Origin: Actinomycetes bacterium
GTDB lineage: Bacteria > Actinomycetota > Acidimicrobiia > Acidimicrobiales > Palsa-688
Direction of reading: 5' to 3'
Assembly (NCBI GenBank): GCA_021811865.1
Contig: JAKAQB010000011.1
Span: 5,641-69,640 of the forward strand
Length of the DNA: 64,000 nucleotides
Below the pieces are notes generated by a model. The model was not told where the DNA came from and made no database searches. It was given only the letters and a program-made list of their open reading frames with translations. Each line of letters begins with the position of its first letter. Position 1 is the stretch's first letter. The translations under genes were made by a program, and so were the position numbers. Positions 1-7,787 of this stretch are shown here, in pieces.

Positions 1-370
1 GCAGCTCGATCAACTCGCGCCGCACACCGACCCCCGCCTTGGCCATACCGTTCGCCCGGGTCACCATCATCGCCCGCACGACATCGGCCGGCAGCGGCCG
101 GCCGTAGGAGGAGGTCTGGTCGGCGATGGTGGCGAACGAGAAGCGGCCCAGGTCCTCCGGCGGGATCCGATAGCGGTAGAACGAGCCGAGCCCGGTGTTG
201 AGACCGTAAACCGCCTCGCCGCTGGCCAAGACGGCCTCGACGACGTCCCGGGCGAGCCGCACCCGCCGCAACGCCTCCTCCGATATGCCCACCCGCACCC
301 TGTCCCGGGCGACCGCGACGACCTCCTCCACGCTGAGGCGGTCACCGGTGAGCTCCACCAACTCCGCCAT
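1..370 (-). CDS. Aromatic amino acid (histidine) ammonia-lyase, N-terminal part
   Basis: The first 123 codons of a histidine/phenylalanine ammonia-lyase family enzyme; the rest lies beyond the left edge. These lyases eliminate ammonia non-oxidatively from an aromatic amino acid in the cytosol, using an MIO cofactor formed further downstream. Visible family features are the conserved YGLNTGLGSF loop near residue 60 and the ANGMAKAGVGVRRELIEL helix at the end of the visible part, matching the RANALAKGxSGVR region of HutH. The ATG at 370 is the first in-frame start after an in-frame gap. Substrate cannot be assigned because the selectivity residues are not all visible. HutH is the commonest member; tyrosine lyase or aminomutase are alternatives. 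Confidence 0.8.
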   Translation of the reverse strand, partial: MAELVELTGDRLSVEEVVAVARDRVRVGISEEALRRVRLARDVVEAVLASGEAVYGLNTGLGSFYRYRIPPEDLGRFSFATIADQTSSYGRPLPADVVRAMMVTRANGMAKAGVGVRRELIEL

Positions 371-535
371 CTCAGCCGGCTTGCTTCCCGGCGCAGCCGT
401 CCCCACGCGTAGTGCCCACGTCACTGGACACTAAACCGGCCAGGCACCTTGCGGGACGCCACCGGGTCACCGCCAACAGGCTCTAGCAGCACAGGCGGGG
501 ACGGCGCGTGCCGAGCACCCTCGGCTGGTAGCGCC

Positions 536-905
536 ATGGTCCCGACCCAGCCCCGACCAGAACCGATCGCGGTCTGCCCCCATCCCGACGACTAGTACAG
601 CATTTCGGCTCGGGTGACGTGATCGGGTCCTTCGTCGAACAGGGGAGCATTGTCCGGCTGCTGTGCTTCACCCACGGGGAGGCGTCCACCCTCGGCGCTT
701 GCCCCGGCCGCTCGGAGAGCTGCGGGCCGAGAAGCTCGGGGCGGCCGCGAGCATCTTCGGTATCAGGGCGTGCAAGCTGCACGGCTACCCCGACGGGCAA
801 CTCACCGGCGGGGCGGCTCTCGCCATGCTGGCCGGCCTCGTCGAAGAGGAGGCGGCAGGTGCCGAGCTCCTGCTCGCCTTCCATGGTCACTCCTTTCGCT
901 GTGGC
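536..905 (+). pseudogene. Decayed PIG-L (LmbE-like) deacetylase
   Basis: Remnant of a zinc-dependent N-acetylglucosaminyl deacetylase of the PIG-L/LmbE family. Three reading frames carry consecutive pieces. An ATG at 536 opens a frame ending in the zinc motif CPHPDD, closed by TAG at 593-595. A second frame from about 601 gives HFGSGDVIGSFVEQGS then VRLLCFTHGEASTLGA. A third, from about 690, gives LGELRAEKLGAAASIFGI and KLHGYPDGQL. The order matches one family member with at least two frameshifts and no C-terminal half. A functional short protein is unlikely because the metal motif is cut off from the rest. Confidence 0.75.
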
Positions 906-1060
906 CTCCGGTGCCGGCGGTGCCCCTACTTGCCGTTCGTCTCCCACGGATGCCCGAGCAGCGTGAACAGCGCGCAGCATCTCGGTGGCGTCGCGCTTGG
1001 TGACCGACGGTGTACCGACGTACCGACACCCTGATTGCCGGGCAGCGGTAGCCTTGGGCT

Positions 1061-1555
1061 ATGAGCAAGGAAGCGTCCGAGGCCACAGAACGTGCCGTGG
1101 TTCGCCTCGAACTGGAGGACGGCTACCGGTTCTGGGTCCACCTCGGAGAGGGGTTCCCACCACTGCTCATGGATGAGCCTGCACCCCTCGGAGCCGGCGC
1201 CGGTCCGAACGCCTCTGCGGTACTGGCGGCTGCGGTGGGCAACTGCTTGAGCGCGAGTCTCCTGTACTGCCTACGCCGGGCCCACATCGACGTCACGGAC
1301 CTGCGCACCGAGGCGGAGGTCGTCCCGGCGCGTAATGCTGAAGGCCGCCTGCGCATCGGCGCAATTCGGGTCGAGTTGCATCCCGAGGTCGCACCCGGCG
1401 CCGAGGGACGCCTCATGCGTTGCCTCGAGCTGTTCGAAAACTTCTGCGTCGTGACCGAGAGCGTCCGGGCTGGCATCGAGGTCGCCGTCGAGGTCATCCC
1501 GGCCATGCCTGAGGGTGACAAGGCGGCCGAGGCCTCTGACGTGAGCGCTGACTGA
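1061..1555 (+). CDS. OsmC-like protein
   Basis: 164-residue protein of the OsmC/Ohr superfamily, whose characterised members reduce organic hydroperoxides using two cysteines in a cytosolic dimer. The family core is visible as AGPNASAVLAAAVGNCLSAS (first cysteine near residue 66) and a second cysteine in FENFCVVTESV near residue 128. The sequence resembles the general OsmC group more than classical Ohr. The start ATG at 1061 follows a GC-rich spacer without a strong ribosome site. It stands alone, co-directional with the VOC gene 100 bases downstream. Peroxidase activity is inference; many OsmC-like proteins are uncharacterised. Confidence 0.85.
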   Translation: MSKEASEATERAVVRLELEDGYRFWVHLGEGFPPLLMDEPAPLGAGAGPNASAVLAAAVGNCLSASLLYCLRRAHIDVTDLRTEAEVVPARNAEGRLRIGAIRVELHPEVAPGAEGRLMRCLELFENFCVVTESVRAGIEVAVEVIPAMPEGDKAAEASDVSAD

Positions 1556-1655
1556 GCCACGACCGGCCAGCGGGGCGAAGGCGGGCGCACCCTGACTGGT
1601 TACGAAGTTCTCGCCCGTAACGGTGTAGACACCGGTCCACGGAAGGGAGCTACTA

Positions 1656-2009
1656 GTGAGCGAGTACGACGTGAGGATGGTCGTGCTGTCGACCGACAAC
1701 CTCGATGAGTCCATCCGGTTTTACACTGAGACACTCGGCATGCCACTAAAGTTCCGCGACGGAGCCCACTTCGCGGCCCTCGACGGTGGATCGGTCACCA
1801 TCGCGCTGGCGACCGCGGTGGACCATCCCATGCCCGGACAAGTCGTCGTCGGCATCAAGACCGCCAATGTTGACACCGCCGCGCAGGCTATTGAGGCCAA
1901 CGGCGGTGGCATCGTGAAAGGACCGTACACCGACGCCCACGAGCGCCGGGTAGTGGTCTACGACAACAAGGGTAACAGCCTGGTCTTCTACACTCCGCTG
2001 GCCCGGTGA
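1656..2009 (+). CDS. VOC family (glyoxalase/bleomycin-resistance fold) protein
   Basis: 117-residue single-domain VOC protein. It opens with the beta strand MVVLSTDNLDESIRFYTETL, typical of glyoxalase-fold modules, and ends with KGNSLVFYTPL, where the family carries a conserved acidic/aromatic metal-side segment. GTG at 1656 is chosen because GGAAGGGAG sits about 7 bases upstream. VOC proteins bind a metal and act as lyases, isomerases, dioxygenases or drug-binding proteins; nothing here fixes the substrate. The next downstream DNA is a gene remnant, so no operon partner suggests a role. Confidence 0.85.
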   Translation: MSEYDVRMVVLSTDNLDESIRFYTETLGMPLKFRDGAHFAALDGGSVTIALATAVDHPMPGQVVVGIKTANVDTAAQAIEANGGGIVKGPYTDAHERRVVVYDNKGNSLVFYTPLAR

Positions 2010-2065
2010 GGAAGGTTTGCCCGGCCCGTCGCGCCTCGGCTGGCGGGAGGCGGCTCGGGAGAAGC

Positions 2066-2219
2066 CGCCAGTACCGGCGGTCGGGCTTTGCCGGCTTGAC
2101 GGCTGGCCGGCACGCCGGTCGAGGTGGTGGACCGGCGCAACTTTCGCACCTTCCAGCCGCTCCTCTACCAGGTGGCGACCGCCGCCCTCGATCCCGGGAA
2201 CCGGCTACTGGTGCGGTGA
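2066..2219 (+). pseudogene. N-terminal remnant of type II NADH dehydrogenase
   Basis: Two frames together give the N-terminal FAD-binding segment of an NDH-2 family flavoprotein. SGFAGLTAGRHAG (frame beginning about 2081) matches the GGGFAGLxxAxxL dinucleotide-binding loop. After a frameshift, PVEVVDRRNFRTFQPLLYQV and ATAALDPGN follow (2115-2201), a near-diagnostic NDH-2 stretch. The frame ends at TGA 2217-2219, and the remaining roughly 350 residues are absent. It lies immediately downstream of the VOC gene and runs into the convergent DUF2269 gene. Confidence 0.7.
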
Positions 2220-2696
2220 GCCGGGCTTCACGACCATGAGGACGATGATGGCGACTAGCACCGCCGTCGCCAAGTAGTTGAAGATGAGCGCCCGGCGGTC
2301 GCCGAGAAGGGCACGCAGCTCTGCGCTCGGGGGCAGCTGCTGAGCGGCCAGGGCGATGGCGAGCCTGCGGGCCTTCTTGGGCCGTTGGCCGCCCACCGAC
2401 CCGAGCGCTGCGACCAGGACGAGGAGCCCGATCGCCGCGTCGACCCAGGGCGTGCCGTAACCCCAGTGCCCGAGGTCGACCAGCCACAGCCCGAAACCAG
2501 CAACGAGCAGCATCCCTCCGGCCACCAGCACGGCACCGATGCGGGCCAGGCCGAGCAGGAGAGCGATCTCGGCACAGCTGGGCCTGCGCCGTGCCGCCTC
2601 GAAGCCCGCCGCGGCGACCACGGTGCCCGAGACGAGCGAGAAGGCGCCGAACACGTGCAGGCACAGCGCCACGTCATAGAGCCAGGTAGGGGTCAC
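2205..2696 (-). CDS. DUF2269-like integral membrane protein
   Basis: 163-residue protein with four hydrophobic segments (about residues 5-30, 45-70, 80-100 and 135-155). The opening helix WLYDVALCLHVFGAFSLVSG resembles DUF2269 family proteins, which are four-helix inner-membrane proteins of unknown function with a conserved histidine in helix 1. A short basic loop (RPKKARR) separates helices 3 and 4. It starts at ATG 2696. The 3' end overlaps the NDH-2 remnant by 15 bases on the opposite strand. Function unknown. Confidence 0.7.
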   Translation of the reverse strand: MTPTWLYDVALCLHVFGAFSLVSGTVVAAAGFEAARRRPSCAEIALLLGLARIGAVLVAGGMLLVAGFGLWLVDLGHWGYGTPWVDAAIGLLVLVAALGSVGGQRPKKARRLAIALAAQQLPPSAELRALLGDRRALIFNYLATAVLVAIIVLMVVKPGSPHQ

Positions 2697-2921
2697 GGCC
2701 GGGCCAGCCGGCGTCTGGTTCCGGCCTTGAGGCGGGCGTGGACCTCGACGGTGGACTCGAGCGGGAACACCTCGGCGATCCGGGCGCTCAACCCGACGGC
2801 CAGGAGCATGCCGGTTGGGCCAGGGACAGCCACGTCCGGCCCGCCAGCGACGAGAGCCTCTGGGGGTCCGAGCCGCTCGGCGTGGGCGGCGCGCACCGTC
2901 GTTCCTCCACGGGCGGCCATG

Positions 2922-3355
2922 TCATGGCGCCTGCCGGCTCCCCTCGAGGGCCTCGATCCGCCGCCTGAGCTCCTGCTCGCGAGCCCGGCGTTCGGTGACG
3001 TCGGGGATGATCGCTGCGACGTGGTCGACCGAGCCGTCGTCGGTTGCGAGCACGACGACACTGAGTTCGATTGAGACGGTCCGCCCATCCGCGTGGCGGG
3101 CGGGCACGGCCACGCGGTCGGCTCCGTCGTAGCCGGTCGAGCCACGAGCCATCGCGGCACGGAATCCCTCGTGGTGGCGCTGACGCAGTCGTTCGGGGAT
3201 GATCCCGTCGAGCCGACGATCGCCTCTGGCTCGTAGCCGAAGATGCGGGGCGCGCCGTCGTTCCAGTAGCAGATGGTGCCGACGGTATCGACGATCACGA
3301 CCGCGTCGGGGGCATGCACCACGGCGGCGAGGACCACGTTCCCTGGCAGCCTCAT
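2922..3355 (-). pseudogene. PAS-domain sensor fragment broken by a frameshift
   Basis: One PAS domain split over two frames. The first, from ATG 3355, reads MRLPGNVVLAAVVHAPDAVV and then YWNDGAPRIFGYEPEAIVGS, the N-terminal half of a PAS fold. About base 3200 the coding sense moves to a second frame, which gives IELSVVVLATDDGSVDHVAA, IIPDVTERRAREQELRRRIE and a stop at 2922. The C-terminal PDVTERR end and following coiled coil are typical PAS linkers. No kinase, GGDEF or other output domain follows. A single-base sequencing error could also explain the shift, in which case this would be a short PAS-only protein of about 143 residues. Confidence 0.7.
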
Positions 3356-3552
3356 CGTTTCGGCCCTGTCCGTCGACCCCGCCTCGTCGTGGTGGTCGTC
3401 ATCTGGATGACCCTTCGAGCGCCACGCTGCCGCATCGGCTCCCACGACCGGCGGTCACGCTCGGCTGATGGCCGTCGGGACCGCGGCGCGACTCGGCGGA
3501 TTCCGGGTCGGGGACCGGTCACTGCTCGACCAGAGGGGAGACCGGGCGTGGA

Positions 3553-4014
3553 TCAAGCGCCAGGGCAGCTGCCAGCTCGGCCCACTCGTCGGTCGGCAGG
3601 CGATCGGGGCTCGGCGTGAGCACCTGGATGGCCCTCCTCGCCGGTGACGACGAGATCGCGGAGCACCGCTGCTCCGGAGTGCTCCAGATCGCGGGTGGCA
3701 GTCAACAACACGAGACGACCCGATCCACGGGCGAGCCCCCGCAACTGCTCGAGGGCGGCGGCGCCTACCGGGCCGAGCAGCTCGGCCCGGTAGCGGCAGG
3801 CGAACTCGGTGAAGAGCTCGGGATCGTGCCGGTACCAGCGGCGAAGCTCAGCGCTGGGCGCGGCGTCCTTCGCCCATTCGTCGACATCCAGGGCTGCCTT
3901 CTGCACGCCCCGTGGCCACAACCGGTCGACAAGCACCCGCCGCTCACCGCCACGTCGCCCGGGGTCCTCGTAGACCCGGACCACCTCGACGCCTGAAGTG
4001 CCTGCCGCGGTCAC
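3553..4014 (-). CDS. DUF488 (YeaO-like) family protein
   Basis: 153-residue protein carrying the DUF488 signature: VRVYEDPG, then RRVLVDRLWPRGVQKAAL, EWAKDAAPSAELRRWYRHDP and LLTATRDLEHSGAAVL. Biochemical function of the family is not established. The GTG at 4014 is chosen because it overlaps the TGA of the preceding gene (GTGA), matching the coupling used across this operon; a longer ATG-started reading would overlap the neighbour by 70 bases. It is third in a minus-strand operon after DUF2249 and DUF59 genes, a set that suggests metal or iron-sulfur stress. Confidence 0.8.
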   Translation of the reverse strand: MTAAGTSGVEVVRVYEDPGRRGGERRVLVDRLWPRGVQKAALDVDEWAKDAAPSAELRRWYRHDPELFTEFACRYRAELLGPVGAAALEQLRGLARGSGRLVLLTATRDLEHSGAAVLRDLVVTGEEGHPGAHAEPRSPADRRVGRAGSCPGA

Positions 4015-4397
4015 CGTACCCGGAAGCCGAGAGCCACCGCCGCGTCCTCGTCGATCATGGTGGGGTCCCACGGCGGGTCCCAAACCACCCGCACCTCGAC
4101 AACCACGGTGTCGTCGACGGCGTCGGAGATGGCGGCGCGAGCCATCTCCGGGAGCACCTCCGACGCCGGGCAGCCGGGCGTCGTCATCGTCATCTCCACG
4201 ACCACCGTGCCGTCCTCGGACCGGACGTCGTAGACCAGTCCGAGCGACACGACGTCAAGGTACAGCTCAGGGTCATAGACGCCCCGAAGCGCGTCCCAAG
4301 CGGCGTCGAGCACATCGGTCGCCGACAGCCGCAACCAGCCGCTCCCGTCATTTTCGGCGGTGGCCTCAGCCCCGGCGTCCGCGGATCGGTCGGTCAT
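4011..4397 (-). CDS. DUF59/MIP18 family metal-sulfur cluster assembly factor
   Basis: 128-residue protein with one FeS_assembly_P (DUF59) domain over roughly residues 28-120. Key features are VYDPELYLDVVSLGLVYDV and MTMTTPGCPASEVLP, the latter with the conserved reactive cysteine. Family members such as SufT and PaaD help assemble or deliver Fe-S clusters in the cytosol. It starts at ATG 4397, overlapping the DUF2249 stop by 4 bases, and is followed by the DUF488 gene with another 4-base overlap. Neither a suf operon nor a paa operon is present, so the client is unknown. Confidence 0.85.
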   Translation of the reverse strand: MTDRSADAGAEATAENDGSGWLRLSATDVLDAAWDALRGVYDPELYLDVVSLGLVYDVRSEDGTVVVEMTMTTPGCPASEVLPEMARAAISDAVDDTVVVEVRVVWDPPWDPTMIDEDAAVALGFRVR

Positions 4398-4615
4398 GAG
4401 GGCCGCTGGAAGGTGACCCGCCAGTCGCCGCCACCGAGGTCCTCCACCTCGTAGGAGAAACCCTGCGACGACAGCACCCCCTCGAGGGGAACCGGCTCGA
4501 AGGGTGCCAGGACCACCAGTTCCTCACCGTCCTCGAGGGCACCGGCCGCTGCCATGATCGTCTCGAACGGCTCGTCGCCCGACGCGATGATCGGGCGGGC
4601 GTCGACGGTTGCCAT
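4394..4615 (-). CDS. DUF2249 family small protein
   Basis: 73-residue DUF2249 protein: MATVDARPIIASGDEPFETI, ELVVLAPFEPVPLEGVL and GGDWRVTFQRPS. DUF2249 folds like the small sulfur-carrier-like TusA family and often occurs with hemerythrin domains or nitrosative-stress genes, as it does again at 6518-7561. ATG 4615 is preferred over the upstream GTG because GGGAG lies 6 bases before it. It is the first gene of the DUF2249-DUF59-DUF488 operon. A putative operator (4660-4679) lies 45 bases upstream. Molecular role unknown. Confidence 0.8.
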   Translation of the reverse strand: MATVDARPIIASGDEPFETIMAAAGALEDGEELVVLAPFEPVPLEGVLSSQGFSYEVEDLGGGDWRVTFQRPS

Positions 4616-4659
4616 CGCCTGCTCCCTCCTGGGCACCGGTAGACCGGAGCAGCCCTGTT

Positions 4660-4679
4660 GTTCTGTTACCAGCTAGAAC
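4660..4679. promoter_or_regulatory. Inverted repeat GTTCT-N10-AGAAC upstream of DUF2249 operon
   Basis: A perfect 5+5 inverted repeat with a 10-base spacer sits between the DUF2249 start and the divergent membrane-protein gene. A near copy with the same geometry (GTTCT-N10-GGAAC) lies upstream of the SufR-like gene at 12320-12339. Such spacing suits a dimeric winged-helix regulator. The regulator is not identified; the two SufR-like proteins in this window are candidates. Confidence 0.4.
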
Positions 4680-4795
4680 TTTATCAGCATGAGGCCGCTC
4701 GGGGAAAGCCCGCTGGCAAGAAGCCCCGCCAGTCACGAGAGGCAGGGGCTGCCCCGTCGGCACGAACCGTCAGAAACTCTGTTGTGTACTAGATA

Positions 4796-4801
4796 TATAA
4801 T
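4796..4801 (+). promoter_or_regulatory. Candidate -10 element (TATAAT) of the polytopic membrane gene
   Basis: A perfect TATAAT within an AT-rich island (4787-4801), unusual in this GC-rich DNA, lies 129 bases upstream of the ATG at 4930. No convincing -35 is visible 17 bases before it. The 314-base gap 4616-4929 contains this element, the inverted repeat above, and a 47-codon frame from ATG 4800 ending across the start of the next gene. That frame is not called as a gene because its ATG overlaps the -10. Confidence 0.35.
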
Positions 4802-4929
4802 GTCGACGTGGAGCAGTTGCGTCCCGTTGAGCGACCTCGACCCGTCCGACCTCGACGCTCGGATGACGGTGGGCGGGGTGGCGGAGGTCATGGCGGTGCT
4901 GCTCGCCGGTGCGGGTGGCGGGGGCGGCC

Positions 4930-6348
4930 ATGAGCAGCGGTGACGGTTTGAACGCGGTGAGCGCCACCTCCGGCTCGTGGGCGGGGCGGCCGGCGGGGGT
5001 GCCTGGCGCGGTGCCGCCACCGTCGGTGCCGCTGTCGTTCATGGCAGCGGCGGGAGCGGGCCTCGTCGCCTGCGGGGCCGCCTGGGTATGGGCGCGGGGC
5101 GCGGCGGCGAGGGACCCCAGCACCGACGCGGTGATCGCGGCTGTGCACTTCGGTGTGCTCGCCACCCTGGCCATGGGCGTCCTCGGCGCCACCCATCAGT
5201 TCACCCCGGTCATCACCGGCCGGCCGCTGCGGTCGCTGCGCCTGGCCCGGGCCACGTTCGTGGCCTGGCTGGCGGCATCATGGATGCTGCCGCTCGGCAT
5301 CGGCTTGGAGCAGCCCGCTGTGACGGCCGCGAGCGGCGGTTTCGCCCTGGCCGGCCTCGCCCTGCTCGCCTGGAACCTCGCCGCGCCACTCTCGGTACGA
5401 GGCAAGGGCGCCCCGGTCAGCAGCCTGCGCCTCGCCCTCTTGGGCGCGGCGGCGACAACCCTGCTGGGCGCCACCTTCGTCGGCGACCGCCAAGGGCACT
5501 GGTTCGTCCTCGACGGCCATGTCGACCTGGCGATGGGGGTACTCGGCGTGTTCGCCTGGCTCGGGGTCACCTACATCGGCGTGGCGCAGAAACTGTGGCC
5601 CATGTTCATGCTGGCACACCTGCCTGGCCGGCGTAGCTCCGGCCCGGTCGCAGTGTGGGGCACCTGGCTCGGCTCAGCCGTCCTCGCCGGCGGGCTGGCC
5701 CATCAAACCGTCCCAGCCGAGTGGGCCGGCGCTGGCGTGCTCGCCGCCGGCCTCGGCGCCCACCTCGCCTCTCTGTCGGCCCACCTGGCCCACCGCCGCA
5801 GGAAAGCCGACTTGCACCTGGCGTTCCTCGTGACAGCCGCAGCCTGGCTGGTCGCCGCCGCCGGCCTCGCCCTCGCCGGAGCGCTCTGCCCCCCCCACCG
5901 CGCCCACCTCGCCGCCGCCCTCGCCGCGGCCGCCATGACCGCGGCCGGCGGCTGGCTGCTCGAGGCGCTCGTCGGCCACGCCCACAAAGTCATACCCTTC
6001 ATCGTCTGGTCACTGCTGCGCTCACACGGCGCCCGCAACGGACCATCGGGCAAGCCCCTCATGTTCGCCGACCTCTACCACCACGGCTGGGCTGCAGCCA
6101 CCTACACAACCGTCACCGCCGGCATCGCCGCCCTGTGCGCCGGGCTCGCCACCTCATCAGCACCAGCGATAGCGGCAGGCGGAGTCCTCCTCGCCACGAC
6201 CGGCATCCTGGCCACCGCCAACCTGTCCATACGCCCCCTCCGCCAACTCGCCGCCACCCGGACCGGCACCGGTGATGCAGTTCACTCCTCGATGGGGATG
6301 CACTCCCCGGGGCACTCCTCGGCCACCTCACCCACGGCATCCTCGTAA
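4930..6348 (+). CDS. Polytopic membrane protein, haem-copper-oxidase-subunit-I-like
   Basis: 472-residue protein with about 12 predicted transmembrane helices. Conserved-looking histidines lie in helices at AAVHFGVLATLAMGVLGATH, DGHVDLAMGVLGVFAWLGVT and EALVGHAHKVIPFIVW. Their arrangement recalls cytochrome oxidase/nitric oxide reductase subunit I or NnrS-type haem proteins, but the binuclear-centre motifs are not clear enough for assignment. ATG 4930 is chosen because the upstream frame lacks hydrophobic sequence. Flanking DUF2249 and hemerythrin-DUF2249 genes support a nitric-oxide or oxygen-related role (inference). The C-terminal tail (about 35 residues) is hydrophilic and Ser/His-rich, and its coding end overlaps the SufB remnant. 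Confidence 0.6.
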   Translation: MSSGDGLNAVSATSGSWAGRPAGVPGAVPPPSVPLSFMAAAGAGLVACGAAWVWARGAAARDPSTDAVIAAVHFGVLATLAMGVLGATHQFTPVITGRPLRSLRLARATFVAWLAASWMLPLGIGLEQPAVTAASGGFALAGLALLAWNLAAPLSVRGKGAPVSSLRLALLGAAATTLLGATFVGDRQGHWFVLDGHVDLAMGVLGVFAWLGVTYIGVAQKLWPMFMLAHLPGRRSSGPVAVWGTWLGSAVLAGGLAHQTVPAEWAGAGVLAAGLGAHLASLSAHLAHRRRKADLHLAFLVTAAAWLVAAAGLALAGALCPPHRAHLAAALAAAAMTAAGGWLLEALVGHAHKVIPFIVWSLLRSHGARNGPSGKPLMFADLYHHGWAAATYTTVTAGIAALCAGLATSSAPAIAAGGVLLATTGILATANLSIRPLRQLAATRTGTGDAVHSSMGMHSPGHSSATSPTASS

Positions 6349-6530
6349 CCGCCCGGGGATCTCCAGTATCCGCTCGGCCGCCTCGGCCCGCAGGATGTCG
6401 CGGTGCCAGTCGATGAGCCAGCCCAGCTCTTCCTTCTTGGCGGAGAGTCGACGTCGGTGGAGAAGCCGTAGGCGTACTCCCGGCCGGCCAGCTCGGCCAG
6501 CTCCGCCCGGGCCGCGCTCACGCCGTAATC
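6328..6530 (-). pseudogene. SufB N-terminal remnant with internal deletion
   Basis: Two minus-strand frames give pieces of the N-terminus of SufB, the Fe-S scaffold subunit of SufBCD. One gives ELAELAGREYAYGFSTDVDS (about 6503-6444). The other, entered at about 6447, gives RLSAKKEELGWLIDWHRDIL and stops at 6328. Intact SufB has about a dozen residues between the YGFxTDI segment and the ISAKKxEPxW segment, so a short out-of-frame deletion joined them. Everything C-terminal is missing. The upstream part also overlaps the 3' end of the hemerythrin gene. Identification rests on two motifs only. Confidence 0.5.
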
Positions 6531-7561
6531 CCGGCGGACCTGCCGATCCGCACCCGCCACACCGTCGGGCCCGCCTCGAGCACGTCCCAGGTGAAGTCAC
6601 CCTGGTGCTCGGCCTCGAACTGGTAGCGCAGGGGCTTGGGGTCGTGGTCGTTGACGAGAACGAAGGCCGTGCCAGCGCCGAGGGCGCCGTAGGTGGCGAA
6701 GATCTTCTCGTGGCGCTGGGCCGGGGCGAGCGCCCTCACGTCGAGCACCGCATCTGTGCCGCTCCCCGCTGCCGCTGACGGGCCCGACGCTGACGGGCTC
6801 GGCGACATGGGTCCGGCCGACAGCGCCACCGGCTCCGCCGTGACCGAGCGCACCAGCCGGTGCAGCGCGGCAGTGACACGCACCGCGAGCTCGGGTCGTG
6901 GCACCCGCACCGCGGCCCAGGCCTCGGCCGCCAGCCTGCAGGCGGCGTCACCCCGCCCAGCATCGGCGAGCTGGCCGGCCGCGCCGAGCAGCAGGCGTAG
7001 CAGGGTCGCCTCGGCGTCGGAGGTCCCCCGGTCCTCGGCCACCGACGTCTCGTCCTGCGCCGCCTCGGTGAGGCGGTGCATCTGGATGAGCAGACCGGGC
7101 AGGTCGACCCCGGTGTCGGCGGCCAAGGGGGGAAGGACCAGCTCGTTCTCCTTGGCAACGTGCGTGGCGAAGAGCGCGCCGATCGCCCCGGCCTCGGCTG
7201 CTGCCGCGGTCCCTGCGGAAGCCGTCGCGAGCCGCTCCACCAACGAGGCGAGCTCCCGGTGCTCGTCGATCATCCCGGCCACCGTCCCGGCGAGGTCCTC
7301 CTTGGCGGCTGCCGCCTGGTAGAGCGTCCGCTCCTCGGCCATGGCATGAGGCAGGACCTCCTTCGCCAGGTAGGCGACGAGCTCGGCAGCCGCCGCTTCG
7401 TAGTGGTCTTGGCCGCCGGCCACGGTGCGGAGGGCGGCGACGCGGCGTGCAACCCCCTCGGCGAGCGCCGCGTGGTGGGCCAGCATCGCCTCGAAGGCTC
7501 CGCTGCTGGCACCGATGCCGCTATTGGCGCCGCTGCCGATGTCGCTGCCGGTGATCGTCAT
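6518..7561 (-). CDS. Hemerythrin-like protein with C-terminal DUF2249 domain
   Basis: 347-residue two-domain protein. Residues about 20-175 form an all-helical HHE hemerythrin-like domain with the expected iron ligands: MLAHHAAL, LPHAMAEERTLY, MIDEHREL and FATHVAKENELVLPPL. Residues about 255-345 form a DUF2249 domain with DVRALAPAQRHEKIFATYGA and NDHDPKPLRYQFEAEH. The two are joined by a Ser/Pro/Gly-rich linker. Hemerythrin-DUF2249 proteins are linked to oxygen, nitric oxide or iron sensing and Fe-S repair; the exact activity is unknown. ATG 7561 follows GGAGGAG. A palindrome 45 bases upstream is a likely operator. Confidence 0.85.
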   Translation of the reverse strand: MTITGSDIGSGANSGIGASSGAFEAMLAHHAALAEGVARRVAALRTVAGGQDHYEAAAAELVAYLAKEVLPHAMAEERTLYQAAAAKEDLAGTVAGMIDEHRELASLVERLATASAGTAAAAEAGAIGALFATHVAKENELVLPPLAADTGVDLPGLLIQMHRLTEAAQDETSVAEDRGTSDAEATLLRLLLGAAGQLADAGRGDAACRLAAEAWAAVRVPRPELAVRVTAALHRLVRSVTAEPVALSAGPMSPSPSASGPSAAAGSGTDAVLDVRALAPAQRHEKIFATYGALGAGTAFVLVNDHDPKPLRYQFEAEHQGDFTWDVLEAGPTVWRVRIGRSAGITA

Positions 7562-7605
7562 GGGTGCACTCCTCCTGCTCGAAGCAGCTCTTGAGCTCAC
7601 TGTAT

Positions 7606-7623
7606 CTCTAGAACTCACTAGAG
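7606..7623. promoter_or_regulatory. Palindrome CTCTAG-N6-CTAGAG upstream of hemerythrin gene
   Basis: A perfect 6+6 inverted repeat in the 226-base divergent gap between the hemerythrin-DUF2249 gene (minus) and the SQR-like gene (plus). It sits 45 bases from the hemerythrin start in a locally AT-rich patch, a position that could control either gene. No cognate regulator can be named. Confidence 0.4.
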
Positions 7624-7787
7624 TAAACGGGTAATCTGGTCGGGCTCCAGCTACGGCAAACGATGGCAAGGTCGGCAGTGAGGTGCATCCGCTGCGGGCC
7701 GACCCCGACGGCGGTGGCATCCTGATGTGCATGCCGACCCAGCACCGACACCCGTTGACGCTTCGGGATCAGCCCCCGGGGTAGGAC

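Noticed and set aside
4800..4943. 47-codon frame before the polytopic membrane gene
   Set aside because: Its ATG overlaps the best -10 element, and the C-terminal half is glycine-only low complexity.
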